Below, piece after piece: positions 7,091 to 17,400 of a stretch of DNA of 64,000 bases (the first letter of the stretch is position 1; each line of letters starts with the position of its first letter). This stretch comes from Krasilnikoviella flava (GTDB taxonomy: Bacteria > Actinomycetota > Actinomycetes > Actinomycetales > Cellulomonadaceae), in assembly GCF_900167525.1 (NCBI RefSeq), contig NZ_FUZQ01000004.1, forward strand, positions 118,737-182,736, read 5' to 3'. The position numbers were made by a program, and so were the translations under genes. The notes below the pieces were generated by a model. That model saw only the letters and a list, made by a program, of their open reading frames with translations, searched no databases and was not told the DNA's origin.

Positions 7091-7984
7091 TTGCGGGAAC
7101 TGTCGATCATCGTGACGTGCACCGGGCGGAAGACGTTGGTGCCAGGCCCTGGGTTGAGCGCTCGCGACCTTCCAGGCGTCAGTCTTGCTCGACGGTCTGA
7201 CATCTGGCGTGACCGGGTTCTCGGGGCGCCGGGGCCACGCCGTCGGCTGCGTGACCTGTACAAGGGCGATGCATGGAAGCGCTCGATCCTGCTGGAGCGC
7301 CACGCTGCCTCGGTGGGCTTCCGACCGACACTCTACGTAGCGAGCGCTGGCCTCGGCCTCCGCCACGTTGAATCCGAGGCTCCCGGGTACGCCGCGACCT
7401 TTACGCTGACGCATGAAGACGCCGTCGCGCGCACGCGGTTGGACGCTGAGCGATGGTGGGCGGAGCGTTGCGTTGATGCAGGAGCGACGACGATCGCTGA
7501 GCTTCCGAGCGCGCCGACCATGGTGGTCATGTCGGCGGCCTACTCAGCCCCGCTTCGGGGAGACATCTCGCGCCTCGCCCAGTCGAACCCGAACGTGCTC
7601 GTCGTCGGCGGTGAGGGCGAGGTAGCAGGTGCTCGTCGTCTCCCAGGGAACCGTTCGCTACGCACCGAGCTCGGCGGCACCATGATGAGTCTCAACCAGC
7701 GGATCGCGGCCGCGTGGCTCGAGAGACTCGATGGGCGCGACCTGCTGGCCGAGGACGCGTTCCCTGAGTGGTATGCCTGGGAGGCCGAGGTCGCAAAGCC
7801 CGAGGTTTGGGATCGTCGCCCGATGTCGGATGATTCTGTGATGACAGCCATCCGGTCGATGCGAACAGCGAACCCACGGCTCTCTCGATCAGAGGCGCTC
7901 CGTACGCTGCGTAGCAGTGGCTTTGCGTGTGAGCAGTCACGGTTCGGGAGGCTCTTCGCACGCGCAATGGAGGTAACTCGATGA
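7091..7984 (+). CDS. Candidate DpdC (YaaA/DUF328-DUF6884-like) of the Dpd system
   Basis: A 297-residue soluble protein starting at TTG with a strong ribosome site. Its N-terminus (LSIIVTCTGRKT) and the block TLYVASAGLGLR resemble the YaaA/DUF328-type fold pattern (a Cys-containing first strand and an SA.yGL motif). It lies directly before dpdB (ATGA overlap) and dpdA. In characterised Dpd systems DpdC acts with DpdA and DpdB, converting inserted preQ0 to the amido form. Assignment as DpdC rests on position and this weak motif resemblance; it could be another Dpd-associated protein. The C-terminal third (SDDSVMTAIRSMRTANPRLS) looks like a DNA-binding helical domain. Confidence 0.5.
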   Translation: MRELSIIVTCTGRKTLVPGPGLSARDLPGVSLARRSDIWRDRVLGAPGPRRRLRDLYKGDAWKRSILLERHAASVGFRPTLYVASAGLGLRHVESEAPGYAATFTLTHEDAVARTRLDAERWWAERCVDAGATTIAELPSAPTMVVMSAAYSAPLRGDISRLAQSNPNVLVVGGEGEVAGARRLPGNRSLRTELGGTMMSLNQRIAAAWLERLDGRDLLAEDAFPEWYAWEAEVAKPEVWDRRPMSDDSVMTAIRSMRTANPRLSRSEALRTLRSSGFACEQSRFGRLFARAMEVTR

Positions 7985-9114
7985 GCGACGGCTTTGTACT
8001 TGAGCGGCGAGCCCTAAAGATCCACCAGAGCGAGCAGGTGCCGCTCTACGTGTTCGCTCTCGCTGCAGAGGAACTCGCACAAGTCGCTGACGTCGCGCGA
8101 ATCTCCCGCGACGAGGCCGGGAAACTTATCGGCTACCAACGGCCCGAGACCCGGCAGCATGTGAAGCAGATCCTTGCCTATCTCGACTCCGACGAGGTTC
8201 TGTTCCCGAATGCCGTCATCCTCGCCTTACCCGACACAGTCAAATTCCGCTCTTCGCGAGGCCCCGCCACGACGGACGGACTCGCAACGAGCGGGACCCT
8301 TGAGATCTCGCTCCCGACCGACCCCAACGCTCCACGACCGGCATGGATCGTCGACGGACAGCAGCGCAGCCTCGCGCTCGCCCAGACACGGCACACGCGC
8401 CTACCGGTGCTCGTTGCTGGCTTCGTGGCGCCCTCGCTTGACCTGCAGCGCGACCAGTTCCTGCGCGTGAACACCGTCAAGCCCCTTCCAAGCAGCCTCG
8501 TGACGGAACTGCTCCCGGAGATCGTGGCGGCGCCGTCCCCACGCCTAGCAACGCGCAAACTCCCGTCCGCGCTTGTAGATATGCTCAACCAAGATCCTGC
8601 TTCGCCGTTCTTCGGATTGATCAGACGGGCCTCAACTGAGACCGGGGATACAAAGACCCGGGTGAAGGATAATGGCCTGGTTGAGGCTCTCAGGGAGTCG
8701 CTCGAGTCACCATCGGGAGCGCTCTTCGCCTACCGCAACTACTCATCCGGTAACACCGACACTGAGGCGATTCGACACCTCTTAGTGGCGTACTGGGGTG
8801 CGGTCAAGGACCTGTTTCCGGACGCATGGGGGCTGCCCGCGACCGAGTCGCGGTTAATGGGTGGAGTCGGGATTCGGTCCATGTCACGACTGCTCGATCG
8901 AGTGGTGGCGCATGTGCGTCCCGAAAGCGACGAAGTGCGCGCTGAGATCCGCAAGGAGTTGGAGCGGATTGCTCCGTACTGCCACTGGACCGAAGGATCG
9001 TGGGAGGAACTCGGTCTAAAGTGGGATGAACTTCAGAACGTTCCGCGGCACATCACCGCTCTGTCAAACTTCCTCATTCGCAAGTACCTCGAGTCCCGGA
9101 GTTTGGAGCGATGA
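7981..9114 (+). CDS. dpdB: DGQHR-domain protein DpdB (first copy)
   Basis: A 377-residue protein overlapping the previous stop (ATGA) and the dpdA start (ATGA). It has the signature DGQQR at residues 125-129 (AWIVDGQQRSLAL) and the following QFLRVNTVKPLPSSLVTELLP block, as in DndB/DpdB-type proteins. DpdB is required with DpdA for inserting preQ0 into DNA and is thought to use ATP. The GYQRPE segment near residue 51 is shared with the second copy at 10348-11460. Third codon positions are less G/C-biased than in flanking host genes, consistent with acquisition. Confidence 0.85.
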   Translation: MSDGFVLERRALKIHQSEQVPLYVFALAAEELAQVADVARISRDEAGKLIGYQRPETRQHVKQILAYLDSDEVLFPNAVILALPDTVKFRSSRGPATTDGLATSGTLEISLPTDPNAPRPAWIVDGQQRSLALAQTRHTRLPVLVAGFVAPSLDLQRDQFLRVNTVKPLPSSLVTELLPEIVAAPSPRLATRKLPSALVDMLNQDPASPFFGLIRRASTETGDTKTRVKDNGLVEALRESLESPSGALFAYRNYSSGNTDTEAIRHLLVAYWGAVKDLFPDAWGLPATESRLMGGVGIRSMSRLLDRVVAHVRPESDEVRAEIRKELERIAPYCHWTEGSWEELGLKWDELQNVPRHITALSNFLIRKYLESRSLER

Positions 9115-10328
9115 GGTTCTACTTCCCAGACAGTCAAGACCTCGTGTCGCCGACGTACGACTTCATCCACGACGAGTACAGCCCGTTTCGCGTACGGCAA
9201 CGTGACGACCGATATGCCCACGAAGTCCTGGACGAAAAGCCTTACGATGGGATGCTGGTATCCAAGGCGATCGTCGACGGGTCGGTGAAGGGGACGGGTA
9301 AGTACAGCGAGTCCCAGCGGAACCGTCTATATCGACTTGGCGTCCAGAAATTCTTTCGTCTCCCGGAAGACGTCGTCACACTCGGTGACTGCGGGGCATT
9401 CAATTATGTCGACGAGGACCAACCTCCGTACACAGTCGAGGAGGTCCTTGACTTCTACATCGGCTGTGGGTTCCAAGCCGGGGTGAGCATCGACCATGTG
9501 ATCCTGGCGTACGACCGCGACGCCACAGAGATATCCGCCGAGTCTGAGTGGAAGCGACGCCAATCGATCTCCCTGGAGTTTGGCGACAAGTTTCTCGCCG
9601 CGAGTCAATCGTACATTTCAGAGTTCGAACCCGTGGGAGCGGCACAAGGCTGGTCCCCAGCGAGCTACGCGCGTTCTGTTAAGGAACTTCAGTCGATGGG
9701 CTACAAGCGCATCGCTTTAGGGGGTATGGTTCCGCTAAAGACCAACGATATCCTCGAGTGTCTCCATGAGATTGACAATGTCCGTGCGCCGGGCACTGAG
9801 ATCCATCTCCTCGGGATAACCCGCGTTGAAGCGATGACGGAGTTCGCGCGGCACGGCGTCACGAGCCTCGACAGCACGAGCCCCTTTCGGCAGAGCTTTA
9901 TGGACGATCGGAAGAACTACCACACTGACGACGATGCCTATGTCGCAATCAGGGTGCCGCAGGTCGACGGAAACCCGACACTGAAGCGTGCGATCCTCGC
10001 CGGCAAGGTTTCGGGGCGTGACGCGGTCGCGGCAGAGCGCGAGGTACTGATCGCATTGCGGGGCTTCGATGCCGGAAGCCACACCGCCGACGACGCCCTC
10101 CAGGCCCTCGACGAGTACGAATCACTCTGCCAGGCGGGTAGCAAGAAGAAGTCCTATATCGATCGCTACGCTCGAACGCTTGGCGATTCCCCGTGGCGGT
10201 CGTGTCCTTGCACCCTTTGTACGACGCTCGGGGTTGAGATCATCATCTTTAGAGGGACAGAGCGGAATAAGCGCCGAGGGTTCCACAATCTTTCGGTGCT
10301 CGAGCGCAAGATGCGGAAGTTGAATTGA
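9111..10328 (+). CDS. dpdA: DNA-guanine transglycosylase DpdA (tRNA-guanine transglycosylase paralogue)
   Basis: A 405-residue TIM-barrel transglycosylase that replaces guanine in DNA with preQ0. Visible features are GDCGAF at 92-97, corresponding to the DSGGFQ active-site Asp region (Asp93), SIDHVI at 127-132, the ALGGMVPLK loop at 202-210, and TSLDSTSPFR at 251-260 containing the likely nucleophile Asp254. The TGT zinc site is present as Cys365-x-Cys367-x2-Cys370 and His392. The N-terminus lacks the usual tRNA-TGT opening, which fits the DpdA subgroup. It is encoded between two dpdB copies. There is no tRNA-TGT partner (queA, queG) nearby, supporting DNA rather than tRNA modification. Confidence 0.9.
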   Translation: MRFYFPDSQDLVSPTYDFIHDEYSPFRVRQRDDRYAHEVLDEKPYDGMLVSKAIVDGSVKGTGKYSESQRNRLYRLGVQKFFRLPEDVVTLGDCGAFNYVDEDQPPYTVEEVLDFYIGCGFQAGVSIDHVILAYDRDATEISAESEWKRRQSISLEFGDKFLAASQSYISEFEPVGAAQGWSPASYARSVKELQSMGYKRIALGGMVPLKTNDILECLHEIDNVRAPGTEIHLLGITRVEAMTEFARHGVTSLDSTSPFRQSFMDDRKNYHTDDDAYVAIRVPQVDGNPTLKRAILAGKVSGRDAVAAEREVLIALRGFDAGSHTADDALQALDEYESLCQAGSKKKSYIDRYARTLGDSPWRSCPCTLCTTLGVEIIIFRGTERNKRRGFHNLSVLERKMRKLN

Positions 10329-10347
10329 CACCGAACTGGGAGCGCCA

Positions 10348-11460
10348 ATGAGCGGCCAATATGAACTCCGACTGCCCGCAATCGAGATCATGCAAGGTGC
10401 CCGCCGAATCTACACGTTTGCCGTCGAGGGCAAGACGATCCACGATTTCGCAGCTGTGTCGCGCGTGCATCGGGACGAGCATGGGCTAGATGGGTATCAG
10501 CGCCCCGAGGTCTTGACTCATGTCCGGGCTATTCGGCGGTATCTGGAGTCTGACGATGCAATGTTGCCGAACGCGATCGTGTTCGCTTTCGACCGCGGCG
10601 TCACCTTTGAACAGCGTTTCGCTGCAAACGACCATTCGTCAATGGGCGAACTGGTCATTCCAGTGAACCCTGCCCTCGCGGACGACGAGCGGCCAGCGTT
10701 GATCGTCGACGGTCAGCAACGTTCGGCCGCGATTCGCGACGCCGAACTTTCGTCGTTCCCGGTAGCGGCCGTCGGATTCATCGCTCACACTCAGGAAGAT
10801 CAGCGATCGCAGTTCATCTTGGTCAACAACACTAAGCCCTTGCCGTCAGGGCTGATCAACGAACTCCTCCCCGGAACTTCCGGAGAACTGCCGGTGCGTT
10901 ATGCGCGGCGAAAGTTGCCGGCGGAGATCATGATGCGGCTGAACACCGACTCAGACAGCCCATTTGCGGGGCGCATCTCAATGCCCACGGCTCCAGACGG
11001 ATACATCAAGGACAATAGTGTTCTCAAGATGATCGAGAACAGTCTCTATGAGGGTGCACTCTATCAGTACCGCGACCCGGCGACTGGTACCGGAGATGTT
11101 GAGAAGATGGTGCTGCATTTGAAGGTGTTTTGGGGCACTGTGAAGTCGAACTGGGAACTGGCGTGGGAGCAACCGCCACGCCGATCACGTCTCACGCACG
11201 GTGTAGGGATCGTCTCGCTGGGCTATGTCATGGATAATCTGACGGAGGACCGCACGGCCAAGGAATTTATTGATGAGCCTTGGTACTACGATGCCTTCCT
11301 CCATCTCCGCCGAGTTTCGGCCTGGACCGAAGGCGCGTGGCGATTCACGGAGACTGATCAGCCGAGGTGGAACTCGCTCCAGAATACGCCTAACGATGTG
11401 CGGCGCCTCACCAACTTCCTCTTGCGAAACCTTCCCTCGACACGGCGGAGAAGTGCTTGA
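10348..11460 (+). CDS. DGQHR-domain protein DpdB (second copy)
   Basis: A 370-residue paralogue of the upstream dpdB, 19 bases after dpdA with a GGGAG ribosome site. It shares GYQRPE (49-54), DGQQR at 121-125 (LIVDGQQRSAAI), QFILVNNTKPLPSGLINELLP near 156-175 and the C-terminal WTEGAW...W..LQN.....R.L.NFLLR block. The two copies differ too much to be a recent duplication. They may form a hetero-oligomer, or one may have a regulatory role. It ends the plus-strand modification operon. Confidence 0.8.
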   Translation: MSGQYELRLPAIEIMQGARRIYTFAVEGKTIHDFAAVSRVHRDEHGLDGYQRPEVLTHVRAIRRYLESDDAMLPNAIVFAFDRGVTFEQRFAANDHSSMGELVIPVNPALADDERPALIVDGQQRSAAIRDAELSSFPVAAVGFIAHTQEDQRSQFILVNNTKPLPSGLINELLPGTSGELPVRYARRKLPAEIMMRLNTDSDSPFAGRISMPTAPDGYIKDNSVLKMIENSLYEGALYQYRDPATGTGDVEKMVLHLKVFWGTVKSNWELAWEQPPRRSRLTHGVGIVSLGYVMDNLTEDRTAKEFIDEPWYYDAFLHLRRVSAWTEGAWRFTETDQPRWNSLQNTPNDVRRLTNFLLRNLPSTRRRSA

Positions 11461-11705
11461 TGTAACCCAACCTGATCGTCCGGATCCGTCGTCCTCGAGG
11501 GGAATATTCGTCGAGCAGGTCCCGGCCTCGTGGAGCCATGCCGCTTCACCACGCGTGCGGTGGCTTGGGCGATCGGGCATACTGCGTCGTGAGCACGCGA
11601 CGATCGGGGGTCTGGCCGGCCGCCTGAAGGTGTCCGGGTGGGCGCATTACGGGTCGTATAGCCCCCACTCGAACGAACCGAAGGATCGTCCCAAAGTCAC
11701 TGATC
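11461..11705. other. Convergent intergenic region between the two dpd operons
   Basis: About 245 bases between the dpdB copy (plus) and dpdD (minus). I see no gene, no strong hairpin with a T-run and no repeat. Transcription of the two operons would meet here. Confidence 0.5.
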
Positions 11706-13889
11706 TCAGCCTTCAGCGAGTTCGCGCAGGATCGCGGAACTCCCTCGAGAGTTCACCTGGATAACGGGTCGGCCTCTCCGGTTTGCCTTGATGAACTCGG
11801 TCGCAGCGTGCTTCGCGGACGCAGCGACCATGACGAATATGTCCGCGTTCGCGCTGAGTGCGGCGAGTTGTGGGCTCCCGTCATGTTCGGCCGTCGTACG
11901 GACGTCAATGCCAGGTATCAGGCGCCGAAGAACCTGAGCCGCGCGGGTCGTCGCCGACTCGGTCAAGGAGTAGAGCACAACGACGGCATCCTTCAAGTAG
12001 AGGAAGGGCGCCGCTGGGTCGCCGTGTGCATCATCGACAACGAAGTCACCCGGAAGTGCGGTATCGAGTTCCTCGGCTACCAGGCGCAGCCCTTCGAGAT
12101 CCGCGAGGCTAAGGCTTGACTGCAGGGGTCGGAGTACGTCCAGTGCTCCGAAAAGCAGTCCGTGCTTTGCATCGAGAGCCAGAGGCTGTGGGCTTGTTGT
12201 CGCTGCTTGCAGCACGTCGACGGCCCAGTTCGCTGTAACAGCTGATGTCGCGGCCTCGACGATCAGCCGAGTCCACTCGAGCGCGGCCGCCACGACGTCT
12301 GCGGACGGCGAACCGGCAGCCATGTACTCGAGCAGGGCAACGGTCTGGACTCGCACGCCCAGGGAACTCTTGCCGCTTACAGCGAAGCCAGCTAGGACTC
12401 GCTCACACAGTTCTGCACCGTCCGCAGCGGAGAACAGTGAGGAGTGTGCGGCAAGGAACGCGCCACCGTGCTCGCCCATGCGTGCTAGCGCCTCGTCGCT
12501 GAGTGTCGCGAGGCGCTCGGCCACGACGGAGCGGTCGAGTTGCGCCCAGTCCGCAGTGACATTGAAGTCGGCGGCGGCCGCGGTGGCGTCCCCGGCTTCG
12601 AGGGCGTCGAACCAACTGTTCCAACCCAGAGCTCGCGATGGGCTCAGGAATTGCTCGAGCCATTCCAGGTCGGCACGGACGACGGCGTCGTTCACATCGA
12701 CGTCGGCGCGAAGTCCGGCGTTGTCCACAAACGCAGCGACGTCGGCGGCGGTCGCCGCGTCAGAGAATTCTCGGACGCACGAGAGCAACAGGGCAGCCAC
12801 GGGAGGTGTAGCAGGTAGTTTGAGTCCGAAGGCAACAGCGTTGGCCCACTCGCCCTGCTCGATGAGTTGGTGTAACTGATCGTCCGGCGTGACCTTAGTC
12901 TTCGACGGTTCGGTTTGGGGCTCCGCTGTCGATGTCGAGTCATCCGCAGGCTCGGGGATCACTGGCACGAGGGTTGCGAGCAGATCACTGAGGTCGTTTG
13001 AGATGGAGCGCGCTTCCTCTGCCATCCGCGCAAGGGCTTCTGCCGGACCGCTCCGGAGGAATGCCAGCAGGAACTCGACCATTACCGAGGCGCGGTCCGT
13101 CGGTTGCGCGACACCGGTGAGCAAGCGGAGGTGGGACGGAATAGCGGCTGCAGCGCGCGCCAACTCGTCCGGGTCACGCGCCCGGTCGGCCTCGACGAGG
13201 TATCGGTTGTAGACCGCGCCTTGGAGAAGGCGCGTGACGCCCGCGGGCCTGCGCATTTGCAGGACGTGTGTGAGGTCAGGGTCGTGAAGGATCGCGTCGA
13301 CATCCCCAAGACCTGCGTTGACGCGGATGCGCAGGAACGCCAAGTTAGCGGGCTCAAGGTCGGCGATGGTTTCCAGTTCGCGCAGGCAATCCAGCGCGAC
13401 TCGCTGGTCTCCGGCACTGATGGCATGTCCGAGGTCGTCGAGGATCTCGACGGTCGTGCGTGGCGCATCGAACTCAGACGGCGGACGCTTCCGTACGAGT
13501 TTCGAGAGAACGATGAGTGTCTGGCGCACCGTGTCACGAGCAAAGGGGCTCTTGCGCGGAAGGACTTCAAACCGGAGTGGTGGGACTTCACTCTGCGCGA
13601 GTGCGGTGTCAAACCGGTCACGCGGGTAGAGACGTCCGCGACTTCGCGGCAGGTCGCTGAATGTCGGGCCAATCCACGCGTCGAGCAGGAAGAGTAGTTC
13701 CCTTTGCTCGCGCGCGGTGGGCGCGAATGCGTACCAGTAGAGGTTGCCGCCGGCGGCGCGGGGAAGGAATGCGATCCGCTTCCTCCCAATGTCGTCGAGC
13801 CAAGACTCGATCGAAGTCTCCTGCTCTGGCGGCAGGTTCGTGGGGTCAATGTCGTTACCAGGGCCGAAGAACTCCTCATGCGCTCCCAT
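11706..13889 (-). CDS. dpdD: Dpd restriction protein DpdD
   Basis: A 727-residue protein with an ATG at 13889; a longer frame reaches 13946 but would overlap dpdK further. The opening EEFFGPGNDIDPTNLPPEQE and the W/G-rich following segment agree with what I recall of DpdD. The middle is helical and alanine-rich, with a low-complexity Asp/Ser/Thr/Pro linker (near residues 320-340). The C-terminal 120 residues look like a separate alpha/beta domain (VVVLYSLTESATTRAAQVLR, then VRTTAEHDGSPQLAALSANAD). Biochemical function is unknown. It overlaps dpdK by 14 bases and is the last gene of the leftward operon. Confidence 0.75.
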   Translation of the reverse strand: MGAHEEFFGPGNDIDPTNLPPEQETSIESWLDDIGRKRIAFLPRAAGGNLYWYAFAPTAREQRELLFLLDAWIGPTFSDLPRSRGRLYPRDRFDTALAQSEVPPLRFEVLPRKSPFARDTVRQTLIVLSKLVRKRPPSEFDAPRTTVEILDDLGHAISAGDQRVALDCLRELETIADLEPANLAFLRIRVNAGLGDVDAILHDPDLTHVLQMRRPAGVTRLLQGAVYNRYLVEADRARDPDELARAAAAIPSHLRLLTGVAQPTDRASVMVEFLLAFLRSGPAEALARMAEEARSISNDLSDLLATLVPVIPEPADDSTSTAEPQTEPSKTKVTPDDQLHQLIEQGEWANAVAFGLKLPATPPVAALLLSCVREFSDAATAADVAAFVDNAGLRADVDVNDAVVRADLEWLEQFLSPSRALGWNSWFDALEAGDATAAAADFNVTADWAQLDRSVVAERLATLSDEALARMGEHGGAFLAAHSSLFSAADGAELCERVLAGFAVSGKSSLGVRVQTVALLEYMAAGSPSADVVAAALEWTRLIVEAATSAVTANWAVDVLQAATTSPQPLALDAKHGLLFGALDVLRPLQSSLSLADLEGLRLVAEELDTALPGDFVVDDAHGDPAAPFLYLKDAVVVLYSLTESATTRAAQVLRRLIPGIDVRTTAEHDGSPQLAALSANADIFVMVAASAKHAATEFIKANRRGRPVIQVNSRGSSAILRELAEG

Positions 13890-14406
13890 GACCGACCCCC
13901 TTCGTGTAGAGGGTGTTGTACGTGAGACGCGCCTCCGCAATGGCATGTGGGTCGTTCGTCAACGTCACGCCCTCGGCGTTGACTGCTTGGCCGAAGAACG
14001 TAAAGTTCATCGAACCCTGAAGATGGAAGCGGTCGCCCAAGATTCCCTTGTCGTGGAGGTTGGCATGGGTCCGCACCGTGGGCCGTGCGCCGAGGCCGCT
14101 TACGTTCTCGAGTCGTTGACGCGCAACCAGATTGCTCTCGACGTCGCGTGTCAGGACGCGCACTTCGGTGCCTCGTCTCGCGAGTTCGATCAGTACTTCG
14201 GTCAAGCGGACCTTTCGCGAGGGCAATCCCGGCAGGATCGCCGCGAACTGACCTGCTGTGTTGTCGATGACGTCGATGTCGGAGATCCACGGCGATAGGA
14301 CCCAGAGTTGATCTGACGGCACCAGGAGTTCGGTGACGAGCAAGTTCTGCATTAAGTCGTTGAGCACGCGCGTGTGCCCACGGCCAGCGGTGGTGATACG
14401 TCTCAT
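13876..14406 (-). CDS. dpdK: Phospholipase D-like nuclease DpdK
   Basis: A 176-residue protein with a single PLD half-site: His118-x-Lys120 (HANLHDKGI) followed by GSMNFT at 131-136 and a downstream Glu145. Enzymes with one such motif dimerise to form the active site. In the Dpd system it is the most likely DNA-cleaving subunit. It is coupled to dpdJ by an ATGA overlap at 14403-14406 and overlaps dpdD by 14 bases. The length is as expected for DpdK. Confidence 0.88.
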   Translation of the reverse strand: MRRITTAGRGHTRVLNDLMQNLLVTELLVPSDQLWVLSPWISDIDVIDNTAGQFAAILPGLPSRKVRLTEVLIELARRGTEVRVLTRDVESNLVARQRLENVSGLGARPTVRTHANLHDKGILGDRFHLQGSMNFTFFGQAVNAEGVTLTNDPHAIAEARLTYNTLYTKGVGHGSA

Positions 14407-17400
14407 TCCGACACCTCGGCGAGTTCAATGGCTACGATCACATCGCCATTGGGTCGGTGATCGATCTCGGCGACCCGCGGGTAGACCTTGAGGAACTCCG
14501 TAACGACAGGCTCGGTGCTCAGGTCGACGAGAAGTGTCGCGAGGTGGGGAGCCTCGTCCGGAGTCGCGAGCACCTGTACCGAGCCGCGCCTTGCCAGTTC
14601 GTCCCGAACTCGACTGGCATCCCTGACGGCTCGTGGCGACTCTCCGTCCGTTGCGAGAGCCCGCAGGACCCCCGGGGTTGCGGCCGGGTTTTCCGCAAAG
14701 GGGTTCCAGGCGTAAAGGCGATCCGCGGCGACCTGCCATCCACGCGGCCAGAGCAGGCTCTGGATCGCGTCCATCCGCTGTCGTTCGGTGGCGCCGCCCG
14801 CGAGCACGAGACCTGAGTCCAGGTCGGATCGGCCCCGCATGAGGTACGCCCACGTCCGAGCAGGGATCTCGACGCCGAGGCGTTGCTCCTCGGCCTTCCA
14901 CCCATTCGTCACCGCAAATAGCGTCTTGTCTGTCGCGGCCGTTGAACCGGGGCGCATAACACGACTTGCAAGTGAGGTCACCACGGACTGCTCCGCGCCA
15001 TAGATGCCTGACTGGCGGAGTGCGCCGCGAAGTTGCGCGAGTGCGGCGACCCGGTCGGTCTGGGTCGAAGCCGAACGGAAGTCGTTTACCAGCGTGGTCC
15101 ATGCGGCGTCGGTGTTGATCAGCCCGATGACGCGCTGTAGGTGTACATCGACGAGTTCATCGGTGCTTGGCTGCACCGCGCGCACCACGAGACGAAGGAA
15201 GCGTCGGGGATCAGGACGCACCCGAGCGGCGAGCGCTTCGATGAAGCCGCCACCTCCGACGGAACTCTCTGAAAGCCAGACCTCGTCCCTTCGAGAGTTG
15301 CCTGCGGGATCGAAACCTGGTTCGACGTCGACGATCACGCTCTCAGGGTCGTGCTCGGGGCAGATCTGTCGTGCAGCCGCGAGCACGGCGTGGCCGATCG
15401 TCGACAGGGCACGCTGGCGGACCCACCGCAGGAAGGGCTCCTGATCCGGCTCCCAGTACTGCGGTGCGAGTGCATCGAGACGAGTGACGATCTCGGGCTC
15501 CCTCAGGGCGGCCTTGAGGCGTGCGCCGAGTTTCGTCATCGTGCCAGTGTCGGACTCAGCGACGTCCGAACTCCTGAACATGGCGTCCAGGGTCTCGTCG
15601 AGGTTCCGGTCGAGGGACTTGTGTACCGAGCCGTAGGCGTCGGCAAGGCTCACCTGATCGCGGACCGCGGTGGTGAGGAGCATTGCTTCGAGACACTGGT
15701 ACAGCCAGTCAAGACGGAAGCGGTTGAGATGGCGAAGCAGCTGCCCGTCTGTTGTCAGAACGTGTCGGAACCAGGCACTCCGGAGGCCTGGCATCAGGTG
15801 ATCAGGGATGGCGATCTCGCTTGGCAGTGACAGTTGCAGGCGGAGTCCGTCTACGTCGAAGGCCGAGCCCAGCGCTGCTCGCTCGCCATTCAGGGTGAAA
15901 CTGGACAGCGCGCGCCGTTCCGAGCCATCGGACATGGTCAACGTCGCGTCGGCGCTGAGGGCGGCGCGGTGAACGTTGACGTGTGCGTTCTGAGCGTGGA
16001 GGAAGAAGCGCGCGTCCTTGATGTGGCGTCCCACTGCGTCGGCCATCGGCATGCGAATGGCCATCCCGGAACCGGTCTCGGCGAACTGCGATCGCCACTG
16101 CATCGTTGCGTTCGACGAGTCCTTGATGTCGTCTGGGGGCAGCGTCACGAGAACCTCGTCTGGACGCACGACGGTAGTCACGATGGGTTGGCCGTCGACC
16201 TCGACGGTGCAGGACTCCTCAACGCCGAAGACTGGCAGGAAGGTTGTGAGTTCCAGGGTGGGCTCAGAGTCTTCCAGGGGAATCGGGATCCAGTGGCGGT
16301 GTTCAAGGTTGCGGGTCGCGAACCGGCGGGACACACGGCCTGGTGCGTACTCGCGGAGCATCTGGCCCAGAGCCATCGGTTGCAGTTCGCGATCCTTTTC
16401 CCAGTCCAGTTGAGGCGGAAGACTCACCTGCGTTTCGGGCAACGCGAGTTCGCTGAACAGGTTCATCGGGAAGAAGTCGGGTAGGGGATTGCCACCCATC
16501 CGATCTGCGAACCGCCGGACTGCAGTCGTCCCTGCGACTGCCCAGTCGTACAGAAGTCGGCGGCGAAGTGTCGGGATCGCCGCCAACAGAAGGGGGCGCG
16601 GCGGGTGCCAAAGCACCTCGTTGGTCTCCGCAGCCGTCAGACCCAGTGCTCCCTGCACCCACGTGTGGAGGCTGCGCTGGCGTTCCGGGCGCCGCAGGAC
16701 CTCTTCAAGAATCTCCGCAGCCTTGACCTGCGTCTCTCGGCCGGCTTTCGCGAAGTCCCCTGTCGGTTGCTTGGCGAGGGCACTCCAGGCAGCGGTTGTC
16801 TTAGGGACTCCTTGTCGTCGAAGTTGGTCGGTCAGCCAGTCGACCATCGCGATCGTTGCCTGCATCCGTAGCACGGCTCGGTTGCGGATGGGAAGTACGA
16901 GTTCGGGCAGTACAGGGTCGAACAGTGCGTCCCACGCTTCGTATGTGGCTCGGTCGCGCCCGTAGTCCGAAAGGATGACAGCGGTGTAGGGACGCATCGT
17001 GCGCTTTCGTCCCGCGCGGCCCTTGCGCTGGAGGAAGGCGGCGACTCCTCGAGGCGCCTTGTGCTGAATGACGACGCCAACGTCCGGGTCGTCGAACCCG
17101 ACCTCAAGTGATGCGGTGGCCACGATGAGTTGGCTGTCAGCCGAGACCCCGGAGTCCTGGGAAGTCGTCCGGCTGACGCGGAGCCCCTCTCCCCTTGCCG
17201 TGAACCTGTGTCCGATTGCGATCGGGAGGTCCCACAGTTGTCCAGCCCGCCGTTGCAGTGTGGTGTCGCCGCCGGTTGGTGCGGAACGCAGAGCTGCTAG
17301 CGGTGGCTTCACGGAGTTGGTGCGTCCCTTGGCGTACCTCTGACCCTCAGCATCCAGCAAGTAGGAGAACAGACGGTTGGTGACGTCCAGGTCGTCGGTG

